Shown: positions 10,359-23,504 of the stretch, in pieces
How the letters are laid out: every line of letters starts with the position of its first letter
How positions within the stretch are numbered: position 1 is the stretch's first letter
Assembly (NCBI RefSeq): GCF_030161415.1
Contig: NZ_BSSU01000008.1
Coordinates: forward strand, 62,001-126,000
Direction: 5' to 3'
DNA: 64,000 nucleotides
Source of the DNA: Thalassotalea eurytherma
GTDB lineage: Bacteria; Pseudomonadota; Gammaproteobacteria; Enterobacterales; Alteromonadaceae
Position numbers and translations under genes: made by a program
Notes under the pieces: generated by a model
What the model saw: the letters and a program-made list of their open reading frames with translations, nothing else
Databases searched by the model: none
Told to the model about the DNA's origin: nothing

Positions 10359-11834
10359 TTATAATTTATCTTTCCATAAATCAGCGTTTTTAATGCCAAG
10401 TTTTTCTGGATCAAAGGTATATTTTTCAACGCCTTCTTTTTGCTGACGTTCATAATCTTTAAGTGCTGTAACCGCAGGTTTAGCAACAAAGAAGATAATT
10501 AAAATACCGATGATATTTAACCATGCCATCATTCCAACACCAACATCACCTAAGCCCCATGCGATATCAGCAGCTTTTACCGTACCGTAGAACGTTGCAG
10601 ACATAATTATCACTTTTAACAAGAAAGTTAAAATAGGGAAATTGAATGTACGCTTAATATACGCCACATTATTTTCTGCGATGAAGTAGTAAGCCAATAT
10701 CGTAGTAAATGCAAAGAAGAATAACGCTAAAGCAATGAATGGTTTACCTACGCCAGTTAACACGCTATCTACAGCAATTTGAGTAAACGCTGGGCTATTT
10801 GCAGCGACATCGGCAGCAAGGTTCTTCACAATAAATGACTCACCAGCCGCGTGAACGTTATATGAATCTGTGATCAGAATAATAAACGCCGTTGCAGAAC
10901 AAACAAATAAGGTATCAATGTAAACAGAGAATGCTTGCACCAAACCTTGTTGCGCAGGGTGATCTACTTCAGCAGCAGCTGCTGCATGAGGACCTGTACC
11001 TTGACCTGCTTCATTTGAATAAACACCTCGTTTAACACCCCAACCAATAGCAGCACCAACACCAGCCATAGGCGAGAATGCATCATTGATGATCATCATG
11101 AAAACGCCTGGTAATTTATCAATATGAAGTGCAATAACAACGAATGCGATAATGATATAAGCTAGCGCCATAAATGGTACAACAACTTGAGTAAAGTTAG
11201 CGATACGCTTAACACCACCAAAGATAATAAAACCAAGTAACAAGACTATAAACGATGCGGTATAAATTTTTGCTGAGCTAATTTGGCCAATACCAGTATC
11301 AATCATGGTACCCGCACCAAACGCCATTTCAACAGCGTTACCAATTGAGTTAGATTGCACTGTTGGTAATAACACACCACATGCTATAACTGTCGCGATA
11401 GCAAAAATCCATGCATACCATTTTTGACCTAATGCCTTTTCAATATAGTATGCTGGACCACCACGGTATAAGCCGTCGTGCTCTTCTTTATAGATTTGAG
11501 CGTTAGTTGATTCAATATATGCCGTTGCAGCGCCAAAGAATGCTACAACCCACATCCAAAATACAGCACCAGGGCCACCAAAACCTATGGCAGCAGCAAC
11601 ACCAGCGATATTACCAGTACCAACACGTCCAGATAACGAAACCGCTAACGCTTGGAATGATGAAATACCTTGTGCCGAGCTTTTACCAGATAAAAGCAGG
11701 CGCCACATTTCTTTAAAATGACGCAATTGAACAAAGCGGGTGATGATCGAGAAAAATATGCCTGCACCTAAGCACAAATAAATGAGCGCAGGACTCCATA
11801 TGATGTCATTTAATGACTGAACTAGTTCTAACAC
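10359..11834 (-). CDS. Sodium:alanine symporter (AGCS family)
   Basis: A 491-aa inner-membrane protein with about 10-11 membrane segments. It carries AGCS/AlsT family signatures: SLSGRVGTGNIAGVA (substrate and Na+ region), GGPGAVFWMW, GGPAYYIEKALG, GWGVKRGVYSNEAGQGTGPHAAAA and FFFAFTTILAYYF. It imports alanine or glycine with Na+, as expected for a marine bacterium. The start is GTG at 11834 with an AGGAG ribosome site 7 nt upstream; no nearby ATG fits. The catabolic partners alanine dehydrogenase (20563) and Lrp (20439) are in the same window. Confidence 0.92.
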   Translation of the reverse strand: MLELVQSLNDIIWSPALIYLCLGAGIFFSIITRFVQLRHFKEMWRLLLSGKSSAQGISSFQALAVSLSGRVGTGNIAGVAAAIGFGGPGAVFWMWVVAFFGAATAYIESTNAQIYKEEHDGLYRGGPAYYIEKALGQKWYAWIFAIATVIACGVLLPTVQSNSIGNAVEMAFGAGTMIDTGIGQISSAKIYTASFIVLLLGFIIFGGVKRIANFTQVVVPFMALAYIIIAFVVIALHIDKLPGVFMMIINDAFSPMAGVGAAIGWGVKRGVYSNEAGQGTGPHAAAAAEVDHPAQQGLVQAFSVYIDTLFVCSATAFIILITDSYNVHAAGESFIVKNLAADVAANSPAFTQIAVDSVLTGVGKPFIALALFFFAFTTILAYYFIAENNVAYIKRTFNFPILTFLLKVIIMSATFYGTVKAADIAWGLGDVGVGMMAWLNIIGILIIFFVAKPAVTALKDYERQQKEGVEKYTFDPEKLGIKNADLWKDKL

Positions 11835-11867
11835 AGATACTCCTAAGAATGTTTCTTTTTGTTTTTA

Positions 11868-12995
11868 TTATCGTAAATCGTCTACAACATGAAAAATGGC
11901 CGTCAACACGTCACGACCAAATATACTGCTTCGCGTGTCTGACCAACCAACGTGCTGATCAGGTAATAAAATATTGTCTTTGAAAGGCATTTCGATGGTG
12001 TAAGCTAAACACTTAAATGTTTCACCCACCCAGTTTGAACCAACGGTTAAATTGGCTTGGCCTGCTTCATCTTTGTCATAGCCCTTTTCATCTTGGAATT
12101 CAGGCGTAATCGAAAGTAAAATATCTTTGAATTTATCTTCAAGTGCTTTGTGCTTAGCATCGTATGAAGGAATACCTTCACAGCCAGCAACAAAGTTATA
12201 CGGTAAGGCTTCATCACCATGAATATCAAGGTGCATATCGACACCTGTTTCTTTCATTTTTTCTACCACAAGGAAAACTTCTGGGCTGTTTTCCATTGAA
12301 GGCGTTTGCCATTCACGATTAAGGTTGACACCTTTAGCGTTTGTTCTTAAATGACCACGAACACTGCCATCAGGGTTCATATTAGGTACACAGTAAAATA
12401 CTGCTTTATCTAATACTTTGCGCGCTACACCATCATCTTCATCAAGTAAACGATCAATAAAGCCTTCCATAAACCATTCGGCCATTGTTTCACCAGGATG
12501 CTGACGCGCAGTTAACCACACCGTTTTTTTACCTTCACCCTCTTCACCAATTTTTAAAACTGACATGTCACGACCATCAAGTGTTTGACCTAACACTTGT
12601 AGCTGACAATCTGGAGAAAGTTGTGCGTTGTGAATTAAATCTTGGTGACGTTCGTAACTGTATGGCGCAAAGTAGGCAAAATAAACACTGTCAAACTCAG
12701 GTTCAAATTCAACGGTTAGCTTTTCACCATCAAAACTTGTTGGCACTCGAAACCAATATTCGCGATCATATGATGCTACTGCTTGATAATTATGCCAGCC
12801 TTCAACATACGCAGACTTGCCTGCGTTTAAAAAATGCATGGTTAAAGGACTGCGCTCAGTATTATGAACTTTGAAATGAAACCATTGATAAAATTCAGAC
12901 TGATTATCGTTTTTGATCTCTAATTGAATATTATTAGGTTGTTCGGCATTTCGGACACGAATATTGCCGCTATCGAAATTCGCTGTAATTTGCGT
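11868..12995 (-). CDS. Cytosolic M14-type zinc carboxypeptidase, non-canonical start
   Basis: A M14 metallocarboxypeptidase of the cytosolic (CCP-like) type. Zinc ligands are seen in ARQHPGETMAEW (His and Glu) and LDIHGDE (His), with NPDG, GHLRTNAKGVNLNREW substrate residues and a late Glu in AYTIEMPF. The first in-frame ATG is at 12839 (323 aa) and lies inside the family's N-terminal domain. Upstream the frame stays open to 13025 and encodes the rest of that domain (ITANFDSGNIRVRN ... SEFYQWFHF). That stretch holds no ATG, GTG, TTG or CTG. I place the start at ACG 12995, which aligns with the usual ATG; ATT 12989 is another candidate. Full length would be about 375 aa. Confidence 0.8.
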   Translation of the reverse strand, partial: TQITANFDSGNIRVRNAEQPNNIQLEIKNDNQSEFYQWFHFKVHNTERSPLTMHFLNAGKSAYVEGWHNYQAVASYDREYWFRVPTSFDGEKLTVEFEPEFDSVYFAYFAPYSYERHQDLIHNAQLSPDCQLQVLGQTLDGRDMSVLKIGEEGEGKKTVWLTARQHPGETMAEWFMEGFIDRLLDEDDGVARKVLDKAVFYCVPNMNPDGSVRGHLRTNAKGVNLNREWQTPSMENSPEVFLVVEKMKETGVDMHLDIHGDEALPYNFVAGCEGIPSYDAKHKALEDKFKDILLSITPEFQDEKGYDKDEAGQANLTVGSNWVGETFKCLAYTIEMPFKDNILLPDQHVGWSDTRSSIFGRDVLTAIFHVVDDLR

Positions 12996-13077
12996 AAAAT
13001 TATTCTTATAAATTAATCTCGCGACTTAGTGTACACAAAGAATAATAAGATAAGAAGATGTTATTGCTGAGATTACG

Positions 13078-13563
13078 TTAGAGTGTCCGTAAATAAAGAC
13101 CAAGCTCAGTACTGTAACCTAAAGACTTGGCAATTACGGCGTTATTTTCATCAATCACGTAGTAGCTAGGATACCCGTCTATTTTGAATTGTGATTTGAT
13201 TTCGTTGTTTCCCAAGGCAACTGGAAAGGTAAGTTGCTTATCCATAACAAACGTATGAACTTCCTCAACATTTTCGTAATCTAACGCAATAGCAACAACG
13301 TCAACATCTTCCCTCTTTAGAAAAAGGTTTTCTAAATTGCCAATACTTGCATGGCAAATTTGGCACCATGGCGCGAAGAAGTATAAAACTTTTGTTTTAT
13401 TGGTTGCAGTGATAGGAATTGTTTTTTCGTCTAAGCTAGGCAGCACCTGTTCATTGCTGGCTACTTTGGTGTCGTCAGGCAACATAGAAGATGCCTTGAA
13501 AATACTTAACACATTAAAAACGGCGACAAAAAATAAGATTTGAATAACTAAACTACGCAACAA
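13078..13563 (-). CDS. TlpA/thioredoxin-like membrane-anchored redoxin
   Basis: A 161-aa protein with an N-terminal signal anchor (SLVIQILFFVAVFNVLSIF) followed by a periplasmic thioredoxin fold. The active site is FFAPWCQICHAS (CxxC as Cys-Gln-Ile-Cys), and the cis-Pro loop is IDGYPSYYVID. It likely reduces or exchanges disulfides in exported proteins. The partner is unknown. Translation starts at TTG 13563, with an AGGAAG ribosome site 7 nt upstream. The first ATG (residue 27) would remove the membrane anchor. Confidence 0.82.
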   Translation of the reverse strand: MLRSLVIQILFFVAVFNVLSIFKASSMLPDDTKVASNEQVLPSLDEKTIPITATNKTKVLYFFAPWCQICHASIGNLENLFLKREDVDVVAIALDYENVEEVHTFVMDKQLTFPVALGNNEIKSQFKIDGYPSYYVIDENNAVIAKSLGYSTELGLYLRTL

Positions 13564-13637
13564 AGCCTGACTTCCTAAAAGTTAAAGGTTCACTGATTAG
13601 ACCTATCACGACATCAATAACTTTCATGTCGCGCAAT

Positions 13638-13673
13638 AAAAAAGGCCAACGCATAATGCCCTGACCTTTTTAT
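13638..13673 (-). terminator. Terminator of serS
   Basis: On the minus strand AAAAGGTCA pairs with TTGGCCTTTT (one wobble) around a partly paired loop and is followed by a U-run. It lies just after the serS stop. Confidence 0.75.
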
Positions 13674-13699
13674 TTTAATCTGAAACGTTGGTGTATCGC

Positions 13700-14983
<1,284 letters not shown>

Positions 14984-14997
14984 TTATCACTTGTCGG

Positions 14998-15399
14998 TTA
15001 TTTGTTAATGAGTGTCACAATAAACATTCCTAATGCGGCCGCCATTATACACAAACTGACATTAAGAACTATATTTGTCATCGCTTTTAATAAAAAGCCT
15101 TGTTGAAACAATAATATTGTATCAACACTAAAGGTTGAAAATGTTGTAAAGGCGCCGAGAAAACCGATACCGATTAAACTTCGGTAGACACCTGCTTCGA
15201 TATGGCCTTGTTCAATTAAAGAATATAACAAGCCAAGTAAAAAGGAGCCTAAAAGGTTTACCAGTAATGTCGCATAAGGAAACCCTTTACCTAACAAACT
15301 TGCCGTTTGCTGGTAAACAAAAAATCGCAAACTTGCGCCAATACCGCCCCCTAAGGCAACGGTTAAATAAAGCAAATAACTATTTATACCGTTTGTCAT
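14998..15399 (-). CDS. crcB: Fluoride channel FluC/CrcB
   Basis: A 133-aa four-helix membrane protein that exports fluoride as a dual-topology dimer. The family motifs are [25 protein letters not shown] (the conserved Asn and Gly), and [15 protein letters not shown] with the Phe-box and Na+-site Thr/Ser residues. Its start codon lies 20 nt inside the end of rarA. I saw no obvious fluoride riboswitch upstream, which agrees with it being read through from rarA. Confidence 0.95.
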   Translation of the reverse strand: MTNGINSYLLYLTVALGGGIGASLRFFVYQQTASLLGKGFPYATLLVNLLGSFLLGLLYSLIEQGHIEAGVYRSLIGIGFLGAFTTFSTFSVDTILLFQQGFLLKAMTNIVLNVSLCIMAAALGMFIVTLINK

Positions 15400-16735
15400 T
15401 AGCGTCCTTGTTTAATGCGTCTAAGTATTCTCTTTTCTGTTTTAATTGCTTCTCTAAACCTCGTTCGCTTGGGTAATAAAAGCGTGTTTGAGCAAGAGGT
15501 TGTGGAAAATAGTTCTCGCCGGCTGCAAATGCGTTATCTTCATTATGAGCATAGCGATACTCTTCACCGTGCCCTAATGCTTTAGTCACTGAAGATGTCG
15601 CATTTCTTAAATGAAAAGGGACATCTATATCGGCGGTTTCTGCGGCCAATTGTCTAGCCTGTTTAAAGGCCGTATATACTGCGTTACTTTTAGGTGCCAA
15701 TGCCATATAAACGGTTGCTTGTGCTATCGCTCTTTCACCCTCTGCTGGACCAACTCGATGATAGGTATCCCAGGCATTAATCGCAAGTTGCATTGCTCTA
15801 GGATCTGCATTGCCAATATCTTCAGATGCAATAGCTAATAACCGTCTAGCAACATATAAGGCATCACCACCTGCATTAATTATTCTAGCAAACCAATATA
15901 AAGCGGCGTCAGGATCTGAACCGCGAACAGATTTATGAAAGGCACTTATCACATCATAAAACGCGTCACCACCTTTATCATAGAGTGCAATTTTATCGCC
16001 GGCTACTTGCGTGATATGGCTTAGACTAACAGTTTTCTTGCCATTTTCTTCAGGCGTCAGTTCAACGGCATTTTCTAACAAATTCAATACACGTCTGGCG
16101 TCGCCTGTTGCTAACGCGATAAGTTGCTCTTTAGCTTGTTCATCGATAGAGATATCAAGCTTATCTCTTTTGGTTAAGTAACTTACTGCGTTTGCAATAA
16201 TGTTCGCTAAGTCTGCACTTTCTAATTTTTTTAAGGTATATACACGTGTTCTGGATAAAATCGCTTTATTAAGCTCAAACGCTGGATTCTCTGTGGTTGC
16301 ACCGATAAAAACGATGGTGCCATCTTCGATATGCGGTAAAAACGCATCTTGTTGTGACTTGTTGAATCGATGAACTTCATCAACGAATAGCAGCGTCCGT
16401 TTGTTCTTGTGAATCGCATTATCTTTCGCTTCATCGATTGCAAGGCGTATCTCCTTGATACCAGATGTTACTGCTGACAGTCGAATAATTTCGGCATTTG
16501 CGTGACGTGCGATAAGCTCTGCAAGCGTAGTCTTTCCAGTGCCAGGTGGCCCCCAAAATATAACGCTGTGGCATTGCCCTGCTTCAATCGCCACACGCAG
16601 TGGTTTACCTTCACCTAAGATATGTGATTGACCAATGTATTGGGATAATTCCTGAGGTCTTAATATAGCGGCAAGTGGTTGAAATTCACTTGGTATATCC
16701 ATATCAAAGTCAAATGAGCTATTGGCGTTGATCAT
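15380..16735 (-). CDS. rarA: Replication-associated recombination protein RarA (MgsA)
   Basis: AAA+ ATPase of the clamp-loader type that acts at stalled replication forks. Walker A is GPPGTGKTT, Walker [13 protein letters not shown], sensor 1 GATTENPAF, and the C-terminal tetramerisation region includes [14 protein letters not shown] 16735 (MINANSSF) is preferred to 16768; [11 protein letters not shown] at 16702 is also possible. Either of the first two starts overlaps the 3' end of lolA. Length is about 451 aa. Order lolA-rarA-crcB-serS is common in gammaproteobacteria. Confidence 0.93.
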   Translation of the reverse strand: MINANSSFDFDMDIPSEFQPLAAILRPQELSQYIGQSHILGEGKPLRVAIEAGQCHSVIFWGPPGTGKTTLAELIARHANAEIIRLSAVTSGIKEIRLAIDEAKDNAIHKNKRTLLFVDEVHRFNKSQQDAFLPHIEDGTIVFIGATTENPAFELNKAILSRTRVYTLKKLESADLANIIANAVSYLTKRDKLDISIDEQAKEQLIALATGDARRVLNLLENAVELTPEENGKKTVSLSHITQVAGDKIALYDKGGDAFYDVISAFHKSVRGSDPDAALYWFARIINAGGDALYVARRLLAIASEDIGNADPRAMQLAINAWDTYHRVGPAEGERAIAQATVYMALAPKSNAVYTAFKQARQLAAETADIDVPFHLRNATSSVTKALGHGEEYRYAHNEDNAFAAGENYFPQPLAQTRFYYPSERGLEKQLKQKREYLDALNKDANDKRYK

Positions 16736-17378
16736 CGATATGGGTGCCATCTGGGATAACAAATTCATATTGCGCCTCGTTAAACGAGGCCTTGCTATCC
16801 ATTGTCAGTGTAATTTCGCTAATTTGGCCCGTTGCATCAAAAATCAACAATTGCTTGAGTTCATCTTTATCGAACTTTAATTGCAAGGCTTTAACATGGC
16901 TTTGTTCATTTAAAGATTCGATGACGAATGACGATTCAACCTGTAATACGCGGTAACCTTGCCATAAAGTATCGTCGTTACTGCTTAACAATAAAATGGG
17001 TGTATTAGCTAATGCCTGTTCAAAATGATAAAGGCTAACTTGTTCGATAAACGGATCATAAAACCAAAGCGTTTCACCATTAGCAATAATTAAGGTTTCA
17101 TCTGGGCTCGTTGTATGCCAATGGACCTTATTTGGCTTTGTTACCGACAAGCGCCCTTCACCTTCAGCAATCACTTGCTGCTCGGCGTCAATTACCTGTT
17201 GAACAAAGCTCGCCGAAAAGCCATCAATCTTTGATAACTTTTCCTGCAGTGCCGATTTGGCTTGTTGGGACATTGCCTCATTAGGCTCAGAGACAAGGGC
17301 ATTAGTTGGAGCCTGGGCACAAACATGTGCTGAAAATACAGTCCATGCAGTAACAAGTGATAAAACAACTTTTTTCAT
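16719..17378 (-). CDS. lolA: Outer-membrane lipoprotein carrier LolA
   Basis: Periplasmic chaperone that carries lipoproteins from LolCDE to LolB. A Sec signal peptide is visible ([23 protein letters not shown], cleavage after AQA). The family pattern follows: [32 protein letters not shown]-like [16 protein letters not shown]. At 219 aa it is normal length. It lies 23 nt downstream of ftsK and overlaps rarA, as in many relatives. Confidence 0.93.
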   Translation of the reverse strand: MKKVVLSLVTAWTVFSAHVCAQAPTNALVSEPNEAMSQQAKSALQEKLSKIDGFSASFVQQVIDAEQQVIAEGEGRLSVTKPNKVHWHTTSPDETLIIANGETLWFYDPFIEQVSLYHFEQALANTPILLLSSNDDTLWQGYRVLQVESSFVIESLNEQSHVKALQLKFDKDELKQLLIFDATGQISEITLTMDSKASFNEAQYEFVIPDGTHIDDQRQ

Positions 17379-17401
17379 ATAACTCTCTAATATCGCAGCA
17401 T

Positions 17402-19894
17402 TTATGCTTTTACAGGTGGTGGTGCTAGCACTTCTCTTGCACCGTTATGACCTGGTGCACTTACGACACCTTGCAATTCCATTTGTTCAATAATTCGTGC
17501 TGCGCGATTGTAACCAATTCTAAATTTACGTTGAACACCTGAAATAGATGCACGGCGGCTTTCGGTAACAAAGGCTAAGGCTTCATCATATAATGTATCT
17601 AGCTCTTCTTCTGCGCTACCTTCTGCTTGCTCACCTGGCAATAATACTTCTTGGTCGCTTTCACCCGACAGTATTTCTTCTAAGTAGTTTGGTTCTCCAC
17701 GTTGTTTCCAGTCACTGACAACCGCATGGACTTCATGGTCGTCAACAAAAGCACCGTGAACACGTGTTGGCACGCCGGTACCCGGTGGTAAGTACAACAT
17801 ATCACCCTGCCCCAACAATTGTTCTGCGCCTTGCTGATCAAGGATTGTTCTAGAGTCAATTCGTGAAGAAACTTGGAAGGCCATTCTCGTTGGGATATTG
17901 GCTTTAATCAAACCAGTTATCACATCTACTGAAGGGCGTTGTGTTGCTAATACAAGGTGTATACCTGCGGCACGCGCTTTTTGAGCAATACGTGCAATTA
18001 GCTCTTCTACTTTTTTACCAACGATCATCATCATGTCAGCAAATTCGTCAACGACAACAACAATACTTGGCAGCTTCTCTAATTCTGGTGCCGACTCATC
18101 CATTGAATCACCGGGTTTCCACAATGGGTCGGTTAACGGTGTACCTTCTGCTTTTGCATTGGCAACTTTTTGGTTAAAGCCTTTTAGATTTCGAACGCCC
18201 ATCGCCGACATTAATTTGTAACGACGTTCCATCTCACCTACACACCAACGTAATGCATTAGCCGCTTCTTTCATATCGGTAACAACTTCAGCTAATAGGT
18301 GTGGAATGCCTTCATATACCGAAAGTTCTAACATTTTTGGATCTATCATGATCAAGCGCACGTCTTCAGGTGTTGCCTTATAAAGTAAGCTTAAAATCAT
18401 GGTGTTAACACCTACCGATTTACCAGAGCCTGTTGTACCGGCTACCAGTAAATGTGGCATTTTGGCTAAATCTACCACAACGGGATCACCAGCAATATCT
18501 TTACCCAACACCATGGTTAGTGGTGAAGGGTTCTCAACAAATTTGGTACAAGCAATAACTTCGCTCAACCGAACAATTTCGCGGTGTTTATTCGGAAGTT
18601 CAAGGCCAATAACAGACTTACCGGGAATAACTTCAACAACACGAACACTTATTGCAGATAGTGCGCGAGCTAGGTCTTTTGATAAGTTTGATATTTTACT
18701 TACTTTAACACCCGGCGCTAAATCAAGCTCAAATCGTGTAATAACAGGGCCAGGAAAAACAGAAACAACAGTAGCTTGAATATTAAAATCAAGGAGCTTT
18801 GCTTCAACTAAACGGCTGACATGATCAAGATCATCTTGGCTTATTGGGTTTTCAGCTTTATCGGGGCGATCAAGTAACTCAATAGATGGCATTCCTTGAT
18901 ATTTTTCAATAGGTTGAGCCCCTTCAATAGTGGCTATTTCAGTATTATCTTCCAGCTTTTCAGGCACTTCAATCACAGGTGTTTTTTCAAACGCTGCAGC
19001 TATTTCTTCGTCACTGACATGCTCTTGAACCGTTGCCATAACAGGGCCTTCAATAAGTTCATCTATCTCGACAAACTCATCCTTAACAGAGCTAAGTACA
19101 GGCTCTTTCCTATTGATTGCTTCAAAAGCTTCTTTAATGTCAACCTGTGGCTCTGTCGGGTCGTCTTGCTTTTCAATCTCTGGAAAATCTTCGAAGCTAA
19201 CATCTGCAGTTGTATCTAGCGCTTCACTTTTTGCGACACTATCATCAACATTTGGCGCAAATTTTTCTTTTAAAATTGCCGGAATCTGCACTAGGTACAT
19301 TGCAGCTTGAATCGTATATTTGCCAATAGCATCGATAATATTGAGCCACGAATAGCCAGTTAACAGCACAAAACCAACAGCAATAAAAAGTAAAAAGAAT
19401 AAAGTTGTGCCAACAAAGGATAAATATGGCAACAAGCTAGAGCTAACAACATCACCTATAATACCGCCAGCAGAAAAGTAGTAAACATCATCAAAATTCA
19501 TACTTGCAATAGCAGTAACGCCAATAAACAGCATGATAAAGCCTACGATTTTTAAGCCAAGCGTTAGATAGTCTAATTCCATTAATCGATGATAGCGTTG
19601 AAAGAGTAGCCAACCTGTTATAGCAATGACAAATGGTAATGAATAAGCAACCAAGCCAAAGGTGTTCAGCAACACATCCGAAAGATAAGCGCCGACTGCG
19701 CCCCCCATATTTCTAATTGGTGATTGATACCCCGTTTGCGACCAACCAGGATCAGCAGGATTAAAGCTAAATAACACGAGCGTTAAGTATAGTGCAAAAA
19801 TGCAAGAAACAAGCATACCGGCTTCAAGTAATCGCTGAACGCCAGTAAGTTTTGGAGATTGTTGTGGAGATAGTTCTGACAAAGGCTTAACCAT
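17402..19894 (-). CDS. ftsK: DNA translocase FtsK
   Basis: Septal DNA pump that aligns chromosome dimers for XerCD recombination at dif. Four to five membrane segments occupy about residues 25-200. An acidic, relatively short linker (about 210-340) follows. The motor carries Walker [13 protein letters not shown], Walker [14 protein letters not shown], and [19 protein letters not shown]. The C-terminal winged-helix gamma domain ([28 protein letters not shown]) reads KOPS. At 830 aa it is complete. The short linker, compared with the E. coli protein of more than 1300 aa, is usual in this group. Confidence 0.96.
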   Translation of the reverse strand: MVKPLSELSPQQSPKLTGVQRLLEAGMLVSCIFALYLTLVLFSFNPADPGWSQTGYQSPIRNMGGAVGAYLSDVLLNTFGLVAYSLPFVIAITGWLLFQRYHRLMELDYLTLGLKIVGFIMLFIGVTAIASMNFDDVYYFSAGGIIGDVVSSSLLPYLSFVGTTLFFLLFIAVGFVLLTGYSWLNIIDAIGKYTIQAAMYLVQIPAILKEKFAPNVDDSVAKSEALDTTADVSFEDFPEIEKQDDPTEPQVDIKEAFEAINRKEPVLSSVKDEFVEIDELIEGPVMATVQEHVSDEEIAAAFEKTPVIEVPEKLEDNTEIATIEGAQPIEKYQGMPSIELLDRPDKAENPISQDDLDHVSRLVEAKLLDFNIQATVVSVFPGPVITRFELDLAPGVKVSKISNLSKDLARALSAISVRVVEVIPGKSVIGLELPNKHREIVRLSEVIACTKFVENPSPLTMVLGKDIAGDPVVVDLAKMPHLLVAGTTGSGKSVGVNTMILSLLYKATPEDVRLIMIDPKMLELSVYEGIPHLLAEVVTDMKEAANALRWCVGEMERRYKLMSAMGVRNLKGFNQKVANAKAEGTPLTDPLWKPGDSMDESAPELEKLPSIVVVVDEFADMMMIVGKKVEELIARIAQKARAAGIHLVLATQRPSVDVITGLIKANIPTRMAFQVSSRIDSRTILDQQGAEQLLGQGDMLYLPPGTGVPTRVHGAFVDDHEVHAVVSDWKQRGEPNYLEEILSGESDQEVLLPGEQAEGSAEEELDTLYDEALAFVTESRRASISGVQRKFRIGYNRAARIIEQMELQGVVSAPGHNGAREVLAPPPVKA

Positions 19895-19953
19895 TGCTAT
19901 TATTATTCATTATGCTGTATAAATTACCATGAAAATCCTGATGAGCAAATGAT

Positions 19954-20439
19954 TTAACGCAATATAGGCAATTGATTGCTTGATTTTACCTCTTCCATCA
20001 CTACGTATGTTCTACTTTCACTTACCGCAGGTAACCTGAGTAATGTATCTCCAAGTAATTTTCGATAAGCAGCCATGTCAGCTACACGGGTTTTTAACAA
20101 GAAATCAAAATTACCTGATACCAGGTGACATTCCTGAATGACATCAATATTATGAACAGCCTTTGAAAACTCATCAAACACGTCAGGGCTAGTCTTTGTT
20201 AACGTTATTTCAACAATAACCAATAAGGCGGCCTCTAAAAGCTCGGGGTTAAGCATTGCCGTGTATCCGGTGATATACCCTTCATTTTCCAAGCGTTTAA
20301 CGCGCTCAAGACACGGTGTTGGGCTTAATCCAACACGTTTGGATAATTCGACATTAGAAAGTCGTCCATTTTTTTGTAACTCAACTAAAATGTTTTTATC
20401 AATACGATCAATTTTCTTATTTTGCTTAAGCTCAGGCAT
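19954..20439 (-). CDS. lrp: Leucine-responsive regulatory protein Lrp
   Basis: AsnC/Lrp-type global regulator. The N-terminal HTH (RIDKNILVELQKNGRLSNVELSKRVGLSPTPCLERVKRLE) is nearly that of E. coli Lrp. The C-terminal RAM effector domain includes EITLTKTSPDVFDEF and IQECHLVSGNFDFLLKTRV. The ATG at 20439 gives 161 aa; an upstream TTG at 20445 is less likely. It is divergent from ald across about 120 nt, so Lrp probably controls ald and perhaps itself from that region, as in other bacteria. Confidence 0.95.
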   Translation of the reverse strand: MPELKQNKKIDRIDKNILVELQKNGRLSNVELSKRVGLSPTPCLERVKRLENEGYITGYTAMLNPELLEAALLVIVEITLTKTSPDVFDEFSKAVHNIDVIQECHLVSGNFDFLLKTRVADMAAYRKLLGDTLLRLPAVSESRTYVVMEEVKSSNQLPILR

Positions 20440-20562
20440 ATACAAAAATCTAACAAATAGGGATTAGGCAGAATTATATGCTTTATAAACAAAATATTCG
20501 AGAGAATATTCTATTTAAATACCACTATACTAGTCACAAATATTAACTACGAGATTTAACAA

Positions 20563-21681
20563 ATGATTATTGGTGTTCCTAAAGAAATCAAAAACCACGA
20601 GTACCGCGTAGGTATGGTTCCAGCAAGTGTACGTGAAGTAATTAATCACGGGCATAGTGTCTTCGTTGAACAAAATGCTGGTACAGGCATTGGTTTTACC
20701 GATCAAGATTACATTGATGCAGGCGCAACAATCTTAAATACAGCCGAAGAAGTTTTTGCTCAATCTGAAATGATTGTCAAAGTTAAAGAGCCACAGGCTG
20801 TTGAGCGTGCAATGCTTCGTGAAGGTCAAATCTTATTCACTTATTTACACCTAGCACCTGATTTAGCGCAAACACAAGACTTAGTTAAAAGTAATGCTAT
20901 TTGTATCGCGTACGAAACGGTTACTGATAGTCATGGTGGTTTACCATTATTAGCGCCTATGTCTGAAGTTGCAGGCCGCATGTCAATTCAAGCAGGTGCT
21001 CAAGCATTAGAAAAATCTAACGCTGGTCGCGGTATGCTATTGGGCGGCGTTCCAGGTGTTGAACCAGCAAAAGTTGTCGTCATTGGTGGTGGTATGGTTG
21101 GTAACAATGCTGCACAAATGGCTGTGGGTATGGGTGCGAATGTTGTAATTCTTGATCGTAATATTAACGTATTACGTAAGCTAGACGCACAGTTTGGTAA
21201 CAAAGTACAAGCGATTTACTCAACTGCAGACGCGTTAGAAAAACATGTTTTAGAAGCTGACCTAGTGATTGGCGGAGTATTAATTCCAGGTGCAGCGGCA
21301 CCGAAATTAGTTACCAAAGAACATATTGCTAACATGAAGCCAGGTTCTGCGATTGTTGACGTTGCAATTGACCAAGGTGGTTGTATTGAAACTTCAACAC
21401 CAACAACCCACGCTGAACCAACGTACATTGTAGATGACGTTGTTCATTACTGTGTTGCAAACATGCCAGGCGCAGTGCCTCGCACATCAACGTTTGCATT
21501 AAACAATGCAACATTGCCTTATATTATTCAGTTAGCAAATAAAGGCTATCAACAAGCATTACTTGACGATAAGCACCTGTTAAACGGTCTTAACGTAATT
21601 AATGGTCAAGTCACTGTGAAAGAAGTTGCGGAAAACCTTGGTTTTGAATACACAGATCCTGCAGTAGCGTTACTTAACTAA
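20563..21681 (+). CDS. ald: Alanine dehydrogenase
   Basis: NAD-dependent enzyme that converts L-alanine to pyruvate and ammonia. Hallmarks are MIIGVPKEIKNHEYRVGMVP, KVKEPQ, TYLHLAPD, and the Rossmann GGGMVGNNAAQMAVGMGA, then DVAIDQGGC, HYCVANMPGAVPRTST. At 372 aa it is full length. It sits divergent to lrp and is followed by a strong terminator. With the alanine symporter at 10359 it forms an alanine-use pathway, although the genes are not adjacent. Confidence 0.97.
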   Translation: MIIGVPKEIKNHEYRVGMVPASVREVINHGHSVFVEQNAGTGIGFTDQDYIDAGATILNTAEEVFAQSEMIVKVKEPQAVERAMLREGQILFTYLHLAPDLAQTQDLVKSNAICIAYETVTDSHGGLPLLAPMSEVAGRMSIQAGAQALEKSNAGRGMLLGGVPGVEPAKVVVIGGGMVGNNAAQMAVGMGANVVILDRNINVLRKLDAQFGNKVQAIYSTADALEKHVLEADLVIGGVLIPGAAAPKLVTKEHIANMKPGSAIVDVAIDQGGCIETSTPTTHAEPTYIVDDVVHYCVANMPGAVPRTSTFALNNATLPYIIQLANKGYQQALLDDKHLLNGLNVINGQVTVKEVAENLGFEYTDPAVALLN

Positions 21682-21706
21682 TCAAGTTTAGTCGAAAACT
21701 GTACAG

Positions 21707-21742
21707 AAAAACGTGCACTTTGTAAGGTGCACGTTTTTTTTT
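21707..21742 (+). terminator. Terminator of ald
   Basis: ACGTGCAC / GTGCACGT stem, extended by A-T pairs, with an 8-nt loop and a T9 run, just after the ald stop. Confidence 0.9.
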
Positions 21743-21802
21743 CCTTAAAAAGTTATTTTACCCACTTGAACAAATCACTTACGATCCCAATAGTTAACTT
21801 AG

Positions 21803-22780
<978 letters not shown>

Positions 22781-22787
22781 AGAGTAC

Positions 22788-23504
22788 ATGAGCCAGACGC
22801 TTCATTTTTTAAATGACAGCAGTCTGGCTTTTCCTGATCTTTCTCATGCCCTGAGTGAACCAAACGGTTTACTTGCCTTAGGTGGCGATTTAAGTGTCCC
22901 ACGACTTCAATCTGCCTATCAACACGGTATTTTCCCTTGGTATAGCGATAGTGAACCCATTATGTGGTGGTCACCTGATCCTCGCGCGATTATTCCAACT
23001 AGCAACGTTCGTATTAATAAAACATTACGTAAATTTTTGCGCAAGTCTCCCTACACTGTCACGATCAATCAAGCGTTTAAAGACGTTATAAATTTATGTG
23101 CAGACGCGCCATTTAGGCAAGAAGATACATGGATCGTTAATGATATGATTCAAGCATATATTGCGCTTAATAAATCAGGAATCGCCCATAGTATTGAGGT
23201 TTGGCAAGATAACCTGTTAGTTGGCGGATTATATGGTGTTGCAATCAATGGCTTTTTCTCAGGTGAATCTATGTTTTACCGCGCCTCTAATGCCTCCAAA
23301 CTCGCGTTAATCGCACTTGCTGAATTATTAAAAGAGTCAGGCATTAAGTTTATCGATTGCCAAATAACTAACCCATTTTTAGAAGATATGGGAGCGATTG
23401 AGATCTCAAGAGCAGAATTCTTAACATTCAAAGACAGCGCACTAAAAATACAGCTACCAGATAACTTTTGGCGCCCTCGTCAGCTATACTTACCTTATGA
23501 CTAG
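22788..23504 (+). CDS. aat: Leucyl/phenylalanyl-tRNA--protein transferase
   Basis: Adds Leu or Phe from tRNA to N-terminal Lys/Arg of proteins, making ClpS-recognised N-degrons. Family motifs are [52 protein letters not shown] and [16 protein letters not shown]. At 238 aa it is normal length. Its stop overlaps the start of bpt by 8 nt. Together with bpt and clpS-clpA (24619-27221) the whole N-degron pathway lies in one stretch. Confidence 0.96.
   Translation: MSQTLHFLNDSSLAFPDLSHALSEPNGLLALGGDLSVPRLQSAYQHGIFPWYSDSEPIMWWSPDPRAIIPTSNVRINKTLRKFLRKSPYTVTINQAFKDVINLCADAPFRQEDTWIVNDMIQAYIALNKSGIAHSIEVWQDNLLVGGLYGVAINGFFSGESMFYRASNASKLALIALAELLKESGIKFIDCQITNPFLEDMGAIEISRAEFLTFKDSALKIQLPDNFWRPRQLYLPYD

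Noticed and set aside
15000..15450. A fluoride riboswitch before crcB
   Set aside because: crcB starts inside rarA, and no separate leader is available there.
18399..18779. 126-aa antisense frame inside ftsK
   Set aside because: Shadow frame with no ribosome site over a conserved motor domain.
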